Shown piece by piece: positions 8,413 through 17,493 of a DNA stretch of 64,000 nt. The notes beneath the pieces were generated by a model. The model was not told where the DNA came from. It saw only the letters and a list, made by a program, of their open reading frames with translations, and searched no databases. Position 1 is the stretch's first letter, and every line of letters starts with the position of its first letter. A program made the position numbers and the translations under genes. This stretch comes from Erythrobacter sp. CCH5-A1 (GTDB taxonomy: Bacteria; Pseudomonadota; Alphaproteobacteria; Sphingomonadales; Sphingomonadaceae): the NCBI RefSeq assembly GCF_001557115.1, contig NZ_LSKQ01000056.1, positions 5,684 through 69,683 of the forward strand, written 5' to 3'.

Positions 8413-8817
8413 ATGATGGGACACGCACACGCAGGGCTCGCCAAGTGGCACGCCTATATGGAGCACGGCAGCGACCCTGCGTTGCTCTCCGATCTGCTGG
8501 CCGATGATGCGGTGTTCCACTCGCCGGTGGTGCACACCCCGCAGGTCGGCAAACCCATCGTCATGGCCTATCTCATCGCCGCCAGCCACACACTCGGGAA
8601 CGACAGCTTCCACTATGTCCGCGAGCTTGTGGACGGGGACGAGATGATGCTCGAATTCGTCACCGTGATGGATGGAATCACCGTCAACGGGGTTGATATC
8701 ATACGCTTCAACGCGGAAGGAAAGATCAGCGATTTCAAGGTTATGGTGCGGCCCCTGAAGGCGATCAACAAGGTCTGGGAAATGATGGCCGCGCAGCTTG
8801 AGGCAGCGAAGGCCTGA
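8413..8817 (+). CDS. NTF2-like (SnoaL-type) nuclear transport factor 2 fold protein
   Basis: The 134-residue protein has the single-domain alpha+beta cone pattern of SnoaL/NTF2-like proteins: N-terminal helices (WHAYMEHGSDPALLSDLLADD), AVFHSPV, then paired strands (MLEFVTVMDGITVNGVDIIRF) and IMDFKV-type strand ISDFKVMVRP. Such proteins are small-molecule isomerases, cyclases or binding proteins; no substrate can be named. Two ATGs (8413, 8416) follow GGGAGGGA. Its last 53 bp overlap the 3' end of the convergent BLUF gene. Confidence 0.8.
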   Translation: MMGHAHAGLAKWHAYMEHGSDPALLSDLLADDAVFHSPVVHTPQVGKPIVMAYLIAASHTLGNDSFHYVRELVDGDEMMLEFVTVMDGITVNGVDIIRFNAEGKISDFKVMVRPLKAINKVWEMMAAQLEAAKA

Positions 8818-9223
8818 TCGTTTCGTGCGCGGCAAAGCCCGCGACGAAGAAATCGCGCACCGCATCCTCGATCGCAGGGCACATCCGCTCTCCCGCCTCC
8901 TCGTGCATCTGCGCAAGCGCCTTGCCGATGTGGTGGTCGTCGAAATAGCGCATCGGCCAGTGCGGGAAAGTGGCCGCGGGGATCGAGCGTTCGGACAGCA
9001 CCTCAACCGCAGTGTGGCGGATATCGCTGCGGATCAGCTCGAAAGTCGCGAACAGCTTCCAGGTTTCGCCTTCGAGGATCTGAAGGAGGTGCTCGTCGCT
9101 CTGGAGCAGCACGCCCGACAGCCCCTTCGCCTCGTTCGCGACGCGCGCATGGTAGACCAAACGGAACATCTCCGCCCGATCGAGCCCGGGGGCGGCGGTG
9201 CTGCGGTAGATGATGCGGCGCAT
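8765..9223 (-). CDS. BLUF-domain blue-light sensor, short form (1)
   Basis: The 152-residue protein consists of one BLUF domain (about residues 1-95) plus a helical tail. The flavin-switch residues are visible: Tyr6 (IIYRSTA), Asn30 (ARVANEAKG) and Gln48 (LLQILEG). No output enzyme domain is fused, so it is a short BLUF that would signal by protein contact. FAD binding and photocycle are known of the family; the partner is unknown. The 3' end overlaps the convergent NTF2-like gene by 53 bp. A palindromic element separates it from the second BLUF gene upstream. Confidence 0.92.
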   Translation of the reverse strand: MRRIIYRSTAAPGLDRAEMFRLVYHARVANEAKGLSGVLLQSDEHLLQILEGETWKLFATFELIRSDIRHTAVEVLSERSIPAATFPHWPMRYFDDHHIGKALAQMHEEAGERMCPAIEDAVRDFFVAGFAAHETIRPSLPQAARPSFPRPC

Positions 9224-9302
9224 GATGCTTCCCCTGTGGTCCGGGGGAAATCATGCCATGTCGAGGTCTGCCAGCGGGTTGCCGCCGGCTAGGGATTGGC
9301 CC

Positions 9303-9366
9303 CTAAAGCATGACGACGTTTCGCTGAAACGCCCTCATGCTGCGGGCCTTTGTCATCGCGCTTTAG
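9303..9366. repeat. Nested palindromic intergenic element between two BLUF genes
   Basis: The outer arms CTAAAGC (9303-9309) and GCTTTAG (9360-9366) enclose GCATGA/TCATGC arms around a CGTTTC-GCT-GAAACG hairpin (9317-9331). The outer right arm includes the stop codon of the second BLUF gene. It could be a REP-like sequence or an mRNA end structure; no U run follows. Confidence 0.6.
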
Positions 9367-9755
9367 TTCAGCACCGCGAAGTTGACGATCATCTTGCGCA
9401 CCTCGGGGTCGAGGCCGCGCGGCAGATCGCGCTCGAGCATGTCGCGGCGCGCCTCGATGCTCTCGGCGATCATCACCCGCTTCATCGCCCAGTCGGGGCA
9501 GGTACGCCCCTCGATCGCGCGGCGGTCGAGCACCGAAACGCCCGAATGGCGCGGGTCGGCGGTGATGGTGTCCATCAGCGCGGCGACCTCGCCCTCCTCC
9601 CCCTCGAGCAGCTGGAGGAAGTTGCGGCCGTTGAACAGCAAGAGCCCGGTGATTCCGCGCGCCGGATTGTTGCGCGCGCTGGCGGCGAGGATGGCGTCCA
9701 CCTCCTCGCGCGGCAGGGTCGGCGCGGTGCTGATGTAGAGATACTGGCTGAGCAC
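9363..9755 (-). CDS. BLUF-domain blue-light sensor, short form (2)
   Basis: The 130-residue single BLUF domain protein has Tyr7 (YLYISTA), Asn30 (ARNNPARG) and Gln48 (FLQLLEGE) in the expected flavin-binding positions, with a short C-terminal helix. It starts 43 bp after the rho stop on the same strand, so it may be read through from rho. It is clearly a paralogue-type neighbour of the first BLUF gene but only moderately similar in sequence, so the pair is not a recent duplication. Confidence 0.92.
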   Translation of the reverse strand: MLSQYLYISTAPTLPREEVDAILAASARNNPARGITGLLLFNGRNFLQLLEGEEGEVAALMDTITADPRHSGVSVLDRRAIEGRTCPDWAMKRVMIAESIEARRDMLERDLPRGLDPEVRKMIVNFAVLN

Positions 9756-9798
9756 TGTTCCCGTCCGTCTGCGGCCCGACCCCCAGGCCTTTCTTCCC

Positions 9799-11064
<1,266 letters not shown>

Positions 11065-11107
11065 TTTCGTAGGTTCCGAAAGTCTTGGAGTGGCCGGTGG
11101 GTCAGTG

Positions 11108-11124
11108 CCGCCTGTGGCAGGCGG
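11108..11124 (-). other. Hairpin in the rho leader
   Basis: A perfect 7-bp stem (11108-11114 with 11118-11124) and a 3-nt loop lie 44 bp before the rho start, within the 200-bp hemJ-rho gap that holds no gene. Rho leaders are autoregulated in some bacteria; whether this hairpin takes part is unknown. Confidence 0.35.
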
Positions 11125-11264
11125 TGCCCCTTGGTTGGAGGGGGCTGGGCTTGGAGAAAGCAGACCTTGCGGGAGCGGGTTTGCGCTCCGGTACCGGATA
11201 GGTGGGTTGGAAATAGGACCCCGCGCCCGCGAGGTCAATCGGCGATTGCGCGGGCGCCCCAGCC

Positions 11265-11708
11265 TCAGAAGGGCTTGAGGTAGACCAGCAGGACGATGAG
11301 GATCAGCAGCACGCCCGGCACCTCGCCGATCATGCGCAGGGTCTTTTCGCTCAGAGGCCGCTCGCCGCGCGCCATCTTCTTCGTCTGGCCGACCAGCCAG
11401 CCGTGATAGCCGGTCATCGCCACCACCAGCGTCAGCTTGGCGTGGAGCCAACCCGAGGTGAGCCAGCCGCCGCCATAGGCCATCGACAGGCCGAGCACCC
11501 AGACGATGATCAGCGAGGGCGTGAGGATGATCTTGCGGAGCTTCCCCATCCGCTCGGCCCACTTGGCCTCCCCCTCCGAACCGGGCGCGTGGTCGAGCAT
11601 GTAGATGCACTGGCGCGGCAGCATGAACAGGCCGGCCATCCAGAACACCATGAAGATCACGTGCCCCGACTTGAGGAACAGATAGATCGAGGAAATCGCT
11701 TCCTGCAT
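11265..11708 (-). CDS. hemJ: HemJ-type protoporphyrinogen IX oxidase
   Basis: The 147-residue integral membrane protein has four predicted transmembrane helices (about 12-30, 60-80, 87-105 and 125-145). Family-conserved polar residues sit in them: His16 (KSGHVIFM), and His89/Lys91 (WLHAKLTL). HemJ oxidises protoporphyrinogen IX in the cytoplasmic membrane, the penultimate heme/chlorophyll branch step. It lies 4 bp downstream of hemE and upstream of rho, the order seen through alphaproteobacteria, which supports the assignment over a generic UPF0093 label. Confidence 0.9.
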   Translation of the reverse strand: MQEAISSIYLFLKSGHVIFMVFWMAGLFMLPRQCIYMLDHAPGSEGEAKWAERMGKLRKIILTPSLIIVWVLGLSMAYGGGWLTSGWLHAKLTLVVAMTGYHGWLVGQTKKMARGERPLSEKTLRMIGEVPGVLLILIVLLVYLKPF

Positions 11709-11712
11709 TCGG

Positions 11713-12729
11713 TCAGCCTCTCAGAGCGTCGAGAAGTTCCTCGACGTGCGAAATCGGGGTGAACTGCCCGATTCCGTGGCCGAGGTTGAAGATGTGGGGA
11801 CGATCCTCGAAGGCGGCGATGATGGTCTTCACCCGGGCCGCCAAAGCCGGGCCGCCCGCCTCGAGCAACAGCGGATCGAAATTGCCCTGCACCGGCATGC
11901 CTTCGGGGAGGCTCTGGTGCGCCCAGACCGGATCGAGCGTCTCGTCGAGGCCCACCGCGTCCACCCCCGTCTCACGCGCATAGGCAGGCAGCTTCGCGCC
12001 CGCGCCCTTGGGAAAGCCGATCACCGGGGTATCGGGGTGCGATTCCTTCAGCTTCGCGGTGATCGCGGCGTTGGGAGCAATCACCCATTTCTCGAACTGG
12101 TCGGGGGCGAGGCTGCCCGCCCACGAATCGAACAGCTGCACCGCTTCCGCGCCCGCATCGATCTGGCCGCGCAGGTAAGTCACCGAAACCTCGACGATAG
12201 CATCGATAATCGCCTGCATCCGGCCTGCATCGCGATAGGCGAGCAGCCGGGCCGGGCCGTGATCCTTGGAGCCTTCGCCCGCGATCATGTAGGTCGCGAC
12301 TGTCCAGGGGCTCCCCGCAAAGCCGAGCATGGTCACCGCGGGGCCGATTTGCTGGCGGGTGAGGCGCACGGTCTCGTACACCGGTTCGAACCGCTCGAAG
12401 GCGGGGGTGAAGCTGTCGAGCTCCACCTCAAGCAGCGTCGGTGACAGGTGCGGGCCCTCGCCGGCGGCGAAGGTTAGCCCCTGCCCCATCGCATGCGGCA
12501 CGATCAGGATGTCGGAGAACAGGATCGCCCCGTCGAACCCGAAGCGCCGGATCGGCTGCACCGTGATCTCGGCTGCGGCCGCGCTGTCATAGACCAGTTC
12601 GAGGAAGCCACCCTTCTCCGCACGCAACTCCCTGTATTCCGGCAGATAACGCCCCGCCTGACGCATGAGCCAGACGGGGGCGACCGGCTGGCGGTGACCT
12701 TTGAGCGTTTCGAGAAGCGGACCGGGCAT
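11713..12729 (-). CDS. hemE: Uroporphyrinogen decarboxylase
   Basis: The 338-residue cytosolic enzyme converts uroporphyrinogen III to coproporphyrinogen III. The N-terminal signature WLMRQAGRYLPEYRELR (about residues 21-37) contains the substrate-binding Arg residues; AILFSDILIVPHAMGQGL carries the conserved catalytic Asp region; and GFAGSPWTVATYMIAG follows. The length is normal. It is the first gene leftward of the origin region, transcribed away from it with hemJ 4 bp downstream. Confidence 0.97.
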   Translation of the reverse strand: MPGPLLETLKGHRQPVAPVWLMRQAGRYLPEYRELRAEKGGFLELVYDSAAAAEITVQPIRRFGFDGAILFSDILIVPHAMGQGLTFAAGEGPHLSPTLLEVELDSFTPAFERFEPVYETVRLTRQQIGPAVTMLGFAGSPWTVATYMIAGEGSKDHGPARLLAYRDAGRMQAIIDAIVEVSVTYLRGQIDAGAEAVQLFDSWAGSLAPDQFEKWVIAPNAAITAKLKESHPDTPVIGFPKGAGAKLPAYARETGVDAVGLDETLDPVWAHQSLPEGMPVQGNFDPLLLEAGGPALAARVKTIIAAFEDRPHIFNLGHGIGQFTPISHVEELLDALRG

Positions 12730-13043
12730 AGGGTTCCTTAGAGCAAATCAATTCAATTTTAAAAAGGATGGATGGAGTCGGTTGGCCCTGTGGAAAGCGG
12801 GAATTACCGGTTCCTGCCCGGTTACCCCCGTCTGGCCCCTTAGCCCCTGCCCCCATCGAATCCGCACGGATTGGACGTCAAGCCAGCTTTATCCTCACTC
12901 TTCACAGCCTGTCGACAAAACTTGTCCCGTGTGCGCAAATCGCCAGAGGAAAGGGCTGCGAGCGGGCATGAAATTCCCTCCCCAGCTTGTCCGCCCGCGC
13001 CTCCCGTGGTTTATGCGGCGTTCTGTCCACAGGGCCCTGGCTG
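12730..13043. other. oriC: Probable chromosome replication origin (hemE-ppsR intergenic region)
   Basis: This 314-bp gene-free gap lies between divergent hemE and the DUF299 gene, the position of the Caulobacter origin. It contains an unusually AT-rich stretch (about 12737-12770), a possible unwinding element. DnaA-box-like 9-mers include TTATCCTCA at 12889-12897 (8/9 to TTATCCACA), CTGTCCACA at 13023-13031 (7/9) and the reverse-strand TGTGGAAAG at 12789-12797 (7/9). A TCCCCA hexamer (12979-12984) resembles the Caulobacter weak box. GANTC methylation sites occur at 12775-12779 and 12858-12862. Gene polarity switches here, with core genes reading outward on both sides. No perfect DnaA box was found. 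Confidence 0.7.
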
Positions 13044-13889
13044 ATGAACCGACTCAATCTCCACCTCGTCTCGGATTCGACCGGCGAGACCCTGGAAATG
13101 ATCGCCAAGGCGGCCCTCGCCCAGTTCGACAACCCGAGCGTGAACCGCCATTTCTGGCCAATGGTCCGCTCATTGCAGCACATGGACCGCATCGTCCCCG
13201 ATCTCGCCGCGCATCCCGGCCTTGTGCTCTACACGCTGGTGAACCCCGAGACGAGGAAGCGGCTCGAGGAGCATTGCCGCCATCTCGGCCTCCCTGCGGT
13301 GCCGGTGCTCGATCAAGTGACGGCAGCGCTGGAATCGCAGCTCGGCCAGGAAGCGCATGGCCGCCCGGGCCGCCAGCACATGATGGACGAGAACTACTTC
13401 AAGCGCGTCGAGGCGATCCAGTACACCATCGCCCATGACGACGGGATCGGCCACGAGGAGTGGGAGCAAGCCGATATCGTGCTGGTGGGCGTGTCGCGTT
13501 CCTCCAAGACCCCGACCAGCATCTACCTCGCCAATCGCGGCTACAAGGTCGCCAATATTCCGCTGGTGGTCGAGAGCCCCCCGCCGCAGACGCTCTACCG
13601 CCTGCGCCACCCGCTGGTGGTGGGGCTGACGACCTCGCCGGAGCGCCTGATCCAGATCCGCCGCAATCGGCTGCTCTCGCTGAACGAGGCGACCGAGACG
13701 GCCTATGTCGACAACGACCGCGTCAAGGCCGAGCTGCAATTCGCCCGCCGGATGTTCGGCGACAATGGCTGGCCGGTGATCGACGTCACCCGCCGCTCGA
13801 TCGAGGAGACCGCCGCGGCGATCATCCGGCTGGTGCAGGAGCGTGATCGCAAGCCCGCGAGCGAGGGCGGGGTGGGCAAGCCGATATGA
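13044..13889 (+). CDS. Pyruvate,phosphate dikinase / PEP synthase regulatory protein (DUF299 kinase-pyrophosphorylase)
   Basis: The 281-residue protein matches the bifunctional serine/threonine kinase and pyrophosphorylase that switches PPDK or PEP synthase off and on using ADP and phosphate. It begins MNRLNLHLVSDSTGETLEMI, the family N-terminal signature, and has the P-loop GVSRSSKTPTSIYLA at about residues 150-164. In alphaproteobacteria the target is usually PPDK, but no target gene is in the window. The ATG at 13044 is chosen to match the family N-terminus; upstream in-frame sequence lies in the proposed origin. The stop overlaps maf by 4 bp. Confidence 0.92.
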   Translation: MNRLNLHLVSDSTGETLEMIAKAALAQFDNPSVNRHFWPMVRSLQHMDRIVPDLAAHPGLVLYTLVNPETRKRLEEHCRHLGLPAVPVLDQVTAALESQLGQEAHGRPGRQHMMDENYFKRVEAIQYTIAHDDGIGHEEWEQADIVLVGVSRSSKTPTSIYLANRGYKVANIPLVVESPPPQTLYRLRHPLVVGLTTSPERLIQIRRNRLLSLNEATETAYVDNDRVKAELQFARRMFGDNGWPVIDVTRRSIEETAAAIIRLVQERDRKPASEGGVGKPI

Positions 13890-14503
13890 TTTTGTCGGAT
13901 GCGGTTGGCGCGCCCCCGCGACTGATATTGGCGAGCAAGAGCGCCTCGCGCCAGGCGATGCTCGATGCGGCGGGCGTCGCTTACGAGAGCATCCCCGCCG
14001 ATATCGACGAGCGCGCTGTCGAGGCGGGGCTCGCAGGCGCGGCGCCCGCCGAGGTGGCCGAAGCGCTGGCGGTGGCGAAGGCCGCGGCGGTGGCGGCGCT
14101 GCACCCGGGAGCGCTGGTGCTGGGGAGCGACTCGCTGGTGGTCTGCAAGGGCCGCCGCTTCGACAAGCCCCGCTCGCGCGACGAGGCCGCCGAGCATCTG
14201 CGGTTCTTCTCGGGCGCGGTGATGGAGCTGCACTCCGCCGCGGCTTTGGTGCGGGACGGCGGGTGCGAATGGAGCCACGCCAGCCTTGCCCGCCTGCATG
14301 TGCGCGATCTCTCGGACGAGTTTATCGATCATTATCTCGGCCTCGAATGGCCCGCGATCGGCCACACGGTCGGCGCTTTCCGGATCGAGGGGCCGGGGGT
14401 GCAGCTGTTCGAGGAAATCGAGGGCGACCAGTTCACCGTCCTCGGAATGCCGCTGCTGCCCCTGCTGGCTGCGCTGCGCGAGGAAGGGGTGCTGATCGCA
14501 TGA
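13886..14503 (+). CDS. maf: Maf-family nucleotide pyrophosphatase
   Basis: The 205-residue Maf/Ham1-fold enzyme hydrolyses non-canonical or methylated nucleoside triphosphates. The family N-terminus LILASKSASRQAMLDAAG (residues 13-30) holds the S-x-S-x-R substrate loop. VLGSDSLVV gives the acidic catalytic region, and EWPAIGHTVGAFRIEGPG the C-terminal motif, with FTVLGMPLLPLL near the end. It overlaps its neighbours by 4 bp on each side (ATGA), so ppsR-maf-aroE-coaE form one translationally coupled unit reading away from the origin. Confidence 0.93.
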   Translation: MILSDAVGAPPRLILASKSASRQAMLDAAGVAYESIPADIDERAVEAGLAGAAPAEVAEALAVAKAAAVAALHPGALVLGSDSLVVCKGRRFDKPRSRDEAAEHLRFFSGAVMELHSAAALVRDGGCEWSHASLARLHVRDLSDEFIDHYLGLEWPAIGHTVGAFRIEGPGVQLFEEIEGDQFTVLGMPLLPLLAALREEGVLIA

Positions 14504-15357
14504 CCCGGCCTTATGCCGAGGTGATCGGCGATCCCATCGGGCAGTCCAAGTCCCCCGCGATCCACGGCTTCTGGCTCGGCAAGCTCGGGATCAAAGCCGA
14601 GTATCGCGCCTGCCACGTGACGCCCGATGCCCTGCCCGGCTATCTGGCGGCCCGGCGCGAAGACCCCCTGTGGCGCGGGTGCAATGTCACCATGCCGCAC
14701 AAGCAGGCGGTGATGCCTCTGCTGGGCCGCATCGATTCCCCCGCCGATGCCATCGGAGCGGTCAATACGATCCTGCCGCTGGGCGAGGGCGCGCTGGCTG
14801 GCACCAACACCGATGCGGCCGGCTTCCTCGAACCGCTGGCGAAGGACCTTGCCGAGACCCACTACTTCCGCATGGCCCGCATCATTGGCACCGGCGGCGC
14901 GGCACGGGCGATCATTGCGGCGCTGGCTGGGCACGGTTTCACGCTGGTCGTCGCCGGGCGCGATCCGGGCAAGGCGCGCGCGCTGCTCGACGAGCTGGCG
15001 CCGGGGGGCGAGCATCACGCCATCGACCTCGCGCACTTCTCGGACCCCACCGATTTCGCCTTCGACGACCGCGAGGGGTGCCTCGACCTCGTCGTCAACG
15101 CCTCCAGCCTCGGGATGCAGGGCCAGCCCCCCCTCCCCTTCGACTGGAGCCACGCCCCGCCGCGCAGCATCGCCTACGATATCGTAACGGCGCCGCGCGA
15201 CACCCCCTTGCTCCAGACCGCGCGGGCCAGCGGCCACCGCACCATCGATGGCCTGTCGATGCTGATCGGCCAGGCGGCGGTCGCCTTCGAGAAGTTTTTC
15301 GGCGCGAAACCGCCGCGCGAATACGATGCCGAATTGCGAGCGATCCTCACCGCATGA
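14500..15357 (+). CDS. aroE: Shikimate dehydrogenase (NADP+)
   Basis: The 285-residue enzyme reduces 3-dehydroshikimate to shikimate. It starts MTRPYAEVIGDPIGQSKSPA, with the shikimate-binding SKSP loop. GCNVTMPHK contains the catalytic Lys, GTGGAARAII is the NADP-binding glycine loop, and NASSLGMQGQPPLP the family C-terminal motif. The ATG overlaps the maf stop. The length is normal. Confidence 0.95.
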   Translation: MTRPYAEVIGDPIGQSKSPAIHGFWLGKLGIKAEYRACHVTPDALPGYLAARREDPLWRGCNVTMPHKQAVMPLLGRIDSPADAIGAVNTILPLGEGALAGTNTDAAGFLEPLAKDLAETHYFRMARIIGTGGAARAIIAALAGHGFTLVVAGRDPGKARALLDELAPGGEHHAIDLAHFSDPTDFAFDDREGCLDLVVNASSLGMQGQPPLPFDWSHAPPRSIAYDIVTAPRDTPLLQTARASGHRTIDGLSMLIGQAAVAFEKFFGAKPPREYDAELRAILTA

Positions 15358-15938
15358 TCAGGCAAAAGATCATCGGCCTCACCGGCTCCATCGGCATGGG
15401 CAAGTCGACCGTCGCGGCGATGTTCGCCGAGGCCGGCATCCCGGTGTTCGACGCCGATGCCGAGGTGCGCGCGATGCAGGGGCCGGGGGGCGAACTCCTC
15501 GCCCCCATCGAGGCCGCCTTCCCCGGCTCGACCGGCCCCGCGGGCGTCGACCGCGACCGGCTGGGCCATCAGGTTTTTGCGGACAAGGCCGCCCTCGCCC
15601 GGCTCGAAGCCATCGTCCACCCCGCCGTCGCCGCCAGGCGCGCCGCCTTCCTCGAAGCCCACAAGGACAAGCCCGCCGTCGTCTTCGACATCCCGCTGCT
15701 GTTCGAACGCGGCGGGCACGAGAGCGTCGACCTCGTGGTGGTCGTCTCCGCACCCGAGGCCGTCCAGCGCGCCCGCGTGCTCGCCCGGCCGGGGATGACG
15801 CCCGAGAAATTCGACCACATCTTCGGCCTGCAACTCCACGACAGCGAGAAGCGCGCCCGCGCCGATCATGTGATCGACACCGGCACCAGCCTCGAAGAAA
15901 CCCGCGCGCAGGTGACAAGCCTGATTGCTTCACTTTGA
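15354..15938 (+). CDS. coaE: Dephospho-CoA kinase
   Basis: The 194-residue P-loop kinase carries out the last step of coenzyme A synthesis. The P-loop is GLTGSIGMGKSTVAAMF near the N-terminus, followed by VFDADAEVR, FDIPLLFERG and QRARVLARPGMT (lid arginines). The start overlaps the aroE stop (ATGA). The end of the operon is 49 bp before dnaQ. Confidence 0.95.
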   Translation: MIRQKIIGLTGSIGMGKSTVAAMFAEAGIPVFDADAEVRAMQGPGGELLAPIEAAFPGSTGPAGVDRDRLGHQVFADKAALARLEAIVHPAVAARRAAFLEAHKDKPAVVFDIPLLFERGGHESVDLVVVVSAPEAVQRARVLARPGMTPEKFDHIFGLQLHDSEKRARADHVIDTGTSLEETRAQVTSLIASL

Positions 15939-15987
15939 CGACAAAGCGCGCTTGCAAGACTCGGATTGAGGGAGGATAGTCCCGCAA

Positions 15988-16692
15988 ATGCGCGAAATCA
16001 TTTTCGACACCGAAACCACCGGGCTCGATCCCAAGACCGGGGACCGCATGGTGGAAATCGGCTGCGTCGAAATGGTCGGCCGGGTCGAAACCGGGCGCAC
16101 CTTCCACGCCTATTTCAACCCCGAACGCGACATGCCGGCCGAAGCCGAGCGGGTCCATGGCCTCAGCGCCGCCTTCCTCAGCGCCAAGCCGCGGTTCGCC
16201 GAAAGCGTGGACGAACTCCTCGAATTTCTCGGCGACTCCAATCTCGTTGCGCACAATGCCGGGTTCGATTTCGGCTTCCTCAACAACGAGCTGGAACTGG
16301 CGGGGCGCGAGCCCATCAGCCTCGACCGGATGGTCGACACCGTTGCCATCGCCCGCAAGAAGCACCCCGGCGCCAAGCTCAGCCTCGATGCGCTGTGCAC
16401 CCGCTACGGGATCGACCGCTCACACCGCGTCAAGCACGGCGCGCTGCTCGATGCCGAGCTGCTCGCGCAGGTCTATGTCGAGCTCACCGGCGGGCGGCAG
16501 ATCGTGCTCGGGCTTGCGGACAGCGCGCCCGAAACCCCCGCTCACACCGAACTCACCCCCAATGCGCCCTGGCACCGCCCCCCCGCGGACAAGCCCCGGC
16601 GCGAACCCCGGCCCCATGTTGCCAGCCCGGAGGAGCTGGAGCGGCACGCCGCGTTCATCGCGGAGATCAAGGGCGCGATCTGGGTTAGTTAA
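15988..16692 (+). CDS. dnaQ: DNA polymerase III epsilon subunit (3'-5' proofreading exonuclease)
   Basis: The 234-residue DEDDh exonuclease shows Exo I FDTETTGLDP (Asp7, Glu9), HGLS, Exo II LVAHNAGFDFGFLN, and Exo III HGALLDAELLAQVY with the catalytic His and Asp. A Pro-rich linker follows, and the C-terminus probably contacts the polymerase alpha subunit. Position after coaE is standard in this class. The start ATG fits the family, beginning directly with the first strand. Confidence 0.95.
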   Translation: MREIIFDTETTGLDPKTGDRMVEIGCVEMVGRVETGRTFHAYFNPERDMPAEAERVHGLSAAFLSAKPRFAESVDELLEFLGDSNLVAHNAGFDFGFLNNELELAGREPISLDRMVDTVAIARKKHPGAKLSLDALCTRYGIDRSHRVKHGALLDAELLAQVYVELTGGRQIVLGLADSAPETPAHTELTPNAPWHRPPADKPRREPRPHVASPEELERHAAFIAEIKGAIWVS

Positions 16693-16752
16693 GCCCTGAC
16701 GCGTTCCGGCTACCTACTGGGATCCTCACTCTTGGACGGAGGACTACACTTC

Positions 16753-17325
16753 ATGGACATTCGGATTTCCGGCCACCAGATGGACACCGGCAGCGCGTTG
16801 CAGACGCATGCCTCGGACCGGCTCGGCGCGATCGTCGACAAGTATTTCGACCGCGCGATCTCGAGCCAGGTGACCTTCGGCAAGGCCCCTGCGGGCGCCT
16901 TTACCTGCGACATCGTCACACATGTGATGCAGGGTCTGATCCTCAAGGCGCAAGGCAGCGCGCATGACGTCCACGTCGCCTTCGACGATGCGGTCGGCAA
17001 GATCGAGAAGCAGCTCAGACGCTACAAGCGCCGCCTCACCGACCGACACGAGCAGGCCGATCACGCCCGCGGCGAGGAAGAGGCCGCCTACACCATCTTC
17101 ATGGTCGAGGAGGTCGAGGAGGAGGACGAGGTCGTCGTCGCCGATGCTCCGCTGGTGATCGCCGAGACCCGCGTCGACATCCCCACCGCCAGCGTCGCGG
17201 ATGCGGTGATGATGCTCGATCTCAGGAACACCGGGGCGCTGTTCTTCAAAAACGCTGGCACCGGCGCGCATAATATGGTCTACAGGCGCGCCGATGGCTC
17301 GATTGGATGGGTCGAGCCGAGATAG
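16753..17325 (+). CDS. hpf: Ribosome hibernation promoting factor, long form
   Basis: The 190-residue protein has an N-terminal HPF/YfiA domain (MDIRISGHQMDTGSALQTHA; the basic face KQLRRYKRRLTD binds the 30S decoding region). An acidic linker with a run of Glu/Asp follows. The C-terminal dimerisation domain (VMMLDLRNTGALFFKNAG, NMVYRRADGSIGWVEPR) supports 100S ribosome formation. The start at 16753 is preferred over an upstream ATG at 16732 because GGAGG lies about 10 nt before it and the family begins there. It precedes ptsN, a common pairing. Confidence 0.93.
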   Translation: MDIRISGHQMDTGSALQTHASDRLGAIVDKYFDRAISSQVTFGKAPAGAFTCDIVTHVMQGLILKAQGSAHDVHVAFDDAVGKIEKQLRRYKRRLTDRHEQADHARGEEEAAYTIFMVEEVEEEDEVVVADAPLVIAETRVDIPTASVADAVMMLDLRNTGALFFKNAGTGAHNMVYRRADGSIGWVEPR

Positions 17326-17376
17326 GGCCATAGCCCGCCTTGCCGCTACGGAATCGTGATGGCGGGGCCCGCTTTT

Positions 17377-17456
17377 CGAAGGTCCAGGCGGTCGCAGGAG
17401 GGGGCACCGCCCCGGCCCGTCAATCCCCCCGCGGGGCTGGACGGACCGGACCTTCG
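17377..17456 (+). promoter_or_regulatory. Inverted repeat in the hpf-ptsN gap (possible structured leader)
   Basis: Nine-base arms CGAAGGTCC (17377-17385) and GGACCTTCG (17448-17456) enclose a GC-rich interior with further small stems. It lies 37 bp before the ptsN start. It may be an mRNA leader structure or a processing/termination element; no U run is present. Confidence 0.4.
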
Positions 17457-17493
17457 CCAGTGAAGGCGCACAGTTTTCGGGATCATTCGTATC

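Noticed and set aside
11065..11610. Long N-terminal extension of Rho
   Set aside because: The extension is out of family, Pro-rich and lies across the hemJ-rho gap and hemJ; the Rho start at 11064 has the conserved N-terminus.
12987..13043. Upstream N-terminal extension of the ppsR-like protein
   Set aside because: The extension lacks family similarity and overlaps the proposed origin; the family N-terminus starts at 13044.
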